NCBI GenBank assembly: GCA_003661605.2
Contig: QMWL02000047.1
Location: 1 to 5,808, forward strand
DNA: 5,808 nt
Source of the DNA: an archaeon
GTDB lineage: Archaea > Thermoproteota > QMWL01
Reading direction: 5' to 3'
A program made the translations under genes and the position numbers. Below the pieces are notes generated by a model. It was not told where the DNA came from. It saw only the letters and a program-made list of their open reading frames with translations, and did no database searches. Positions 5,133 through 5,808 of this stretch are shown piece by piece. Position 1 is the stretch's first letter; each line of letters starts with the position of its first letter.

Positions 5133-5804
5133 TCACAGGCCCAGGGCCCTTGCTACCTCTTCCACGCCCTCCCCCGTCCGGCAGCAGGTCCTGACGACCT
5201 CTATGGCCGGGTTCACCGCCCTTATGGCCTCCTCAAGGGCCCCGACATCGACCCCCATGGCCTCCGCTAGGTCCACCTTGTTCACCACGGCCAGGTCGGC
5301 CTCCATGAAGATGTATGGGTGCTTCACGACCACGTAGGGCCCCTCCGTGACGCTCACCACCACCAGCCTCTTGTGGGAGCCGAGCGGGAACTCGGCTGGG
5401 CAGATGAGGTTCCCCACGTTCTCTATGAATATGAGGTCCGTCCTCGCCAGGTCCAGCCGCCTGAGGGCCTTGGCCACCAGGTTGGCGTCTAGGTGGCACT
5501 CCCTCCCGGTGTTCACCTGGACCACGGGTATCCCGTGCTGGGCTATGAGGTCGGCATCTATGGTGGTGGTGAGGTCGCCGGCTATGTAGGCTATGCGGTA
5601 GCGGTCCCTCAGGGAGGCCACGAGATGGCTTATGAGGGAGGTCTTGCCGGAGCCCACGGAGCCCATGATGTCTATGGCCCTCACCCCGTAGCGGTCCAGC
5701 AGGGCCCTGTTTGCCTCGGCCAGGCGCCTATTGGCCTCCAGCAGGGATTCTTCGAGCTCTATATCGAAGATCTCCCCTTCCTCGGCCTTCACTACCTCCC
5801 TCAT
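5133..5804 (-). CDS. hypB: Hydrogenase nickel-incorporation GTPase HypB
   Basis: A 223-aa SIMIBI-class GTPase that powers nickel transfer into the hydrogenase active site together with HypA. Visible motifs are the P-loop GSVGSGKTS (about residues 48-56), DLTTTIDA (switch I region), TGRECHLDA with the Cys-His metal ligands, ENVGNLICPAEFPLG with the third ligand Cys, and NKVD for guanine recognition. There is no histidine-rich nickel-storage stretch at the N-terminus. The ATG start is only 4 nt from the window edge, so its ribosome site cannot be seen and the frame may continue to the right; the N-terminus nevertheless fits usual archaeal HypB proteins. It is followed by hypA. The promoter and any other hyp genes upstream are outside the window. 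Confidence 0.96.
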   Translation of the reverse strand: MREVVKAEEGEIFDIELEESLLEANRRLAEANRALLDRYGVRAIDIMGSVGSGKTSLISHLVASLRDRYRIAYIAGDLTTTIDADLIAQHGIPVVQVNTGRECHLDANLVAKALRRLDLARTDLIFIENVGNLICPAEFPLGSHKRLVVVSVTEGPYVVVKHPYIFMEADLAVVNKVDLAEAMGVDVGALEEAIRAVNPAIEVVRTCCRTGEGVEEVARALGL

Positions 5805-5808
5805 GCCC

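Noticed and set aside
1..5808. CRISPR arrays, tRNA/rRNA genes, insertion sequences or attachment sites
   Set aside because: I saw no regularly spaced repeats, cloverleaf-like sequence, transposase motifs or terminal inverted repeats. Nearly all of the window is accounted for by eight protein genes.

Overview
The window looks like DNA from a GC-rich, probably hyperthermophilic archaeon, most plausibly a thermoproteote- or korarchaeote-type lineage. The signs are TATA/BRE-type promoters, a T-run instead of a hairpin terminator, heavy use of AGG (Arg) and ATA (Ile), frequent GTG starts behind GGTG/GGAGG ribosome sites, and charge-rich proteins. The assignment to archaea is fairly firm. Anything finer is a guess.

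Layout: positions 85-4171, minus strand, hold a tightly packed five-gene operon for a [NiFe] hydrogenase of the group 4 / formate-hydrogenlyase (Hyc) type. In order of transcription the genes are: a four-cluster polyferredoxin (3707-4171); a NuoC-like subunit with a long extra C-terminus (3045-3704); an HdrB-type protein with two complete CCG cysteine motifs (2160-3032); the catalytic NiFe large subunit with both CxxC nickel motifs (980-2146); and a small subunit that fuses a NuoB-like domain to a HycF-like two-cluster ferredoxin plus a zinc-ribbon-like tail (85-978). Gaps between the genes are 1 to 13 nt. A promoter lies just upstream and a T-run just downstream, so the unit appears complete. 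It encodes no membrane subunit.

Positions 4172-4341 are a divergent control region with a promoter in each direction and a small inverted repeat between them. On the plus strand, 4342-4722 encodes an AhpD/carboxymuconolactone-decarboxylase-family protein with a CxxCxxxH thiol active site. Its stop codon overlaps the stop of the convergent hypA gene. hypB-hypA (5804-4719, minus) encode the nickel-insertion GTPase and nickel/zinc chaperone that a [NiFe] enzyme needs.

Proposed working: hypA/hypB help load nickel into the large subunit. Electrons would run between the NiFe site, the small-subunit clusters, the polyferredoxin and the two noncubane clusters of the HdrB-like subunit. This suggests a probably soluble enzyme linking H2 to a disulfide/thiol (or another HdrB-type) substrate, without the membrane pump modules typical of group 4 hydrogenases and without HdrA or HdrC. 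The substrate and direction are inferred, not shown. hypCDEF and the maturation protease are not in the window.
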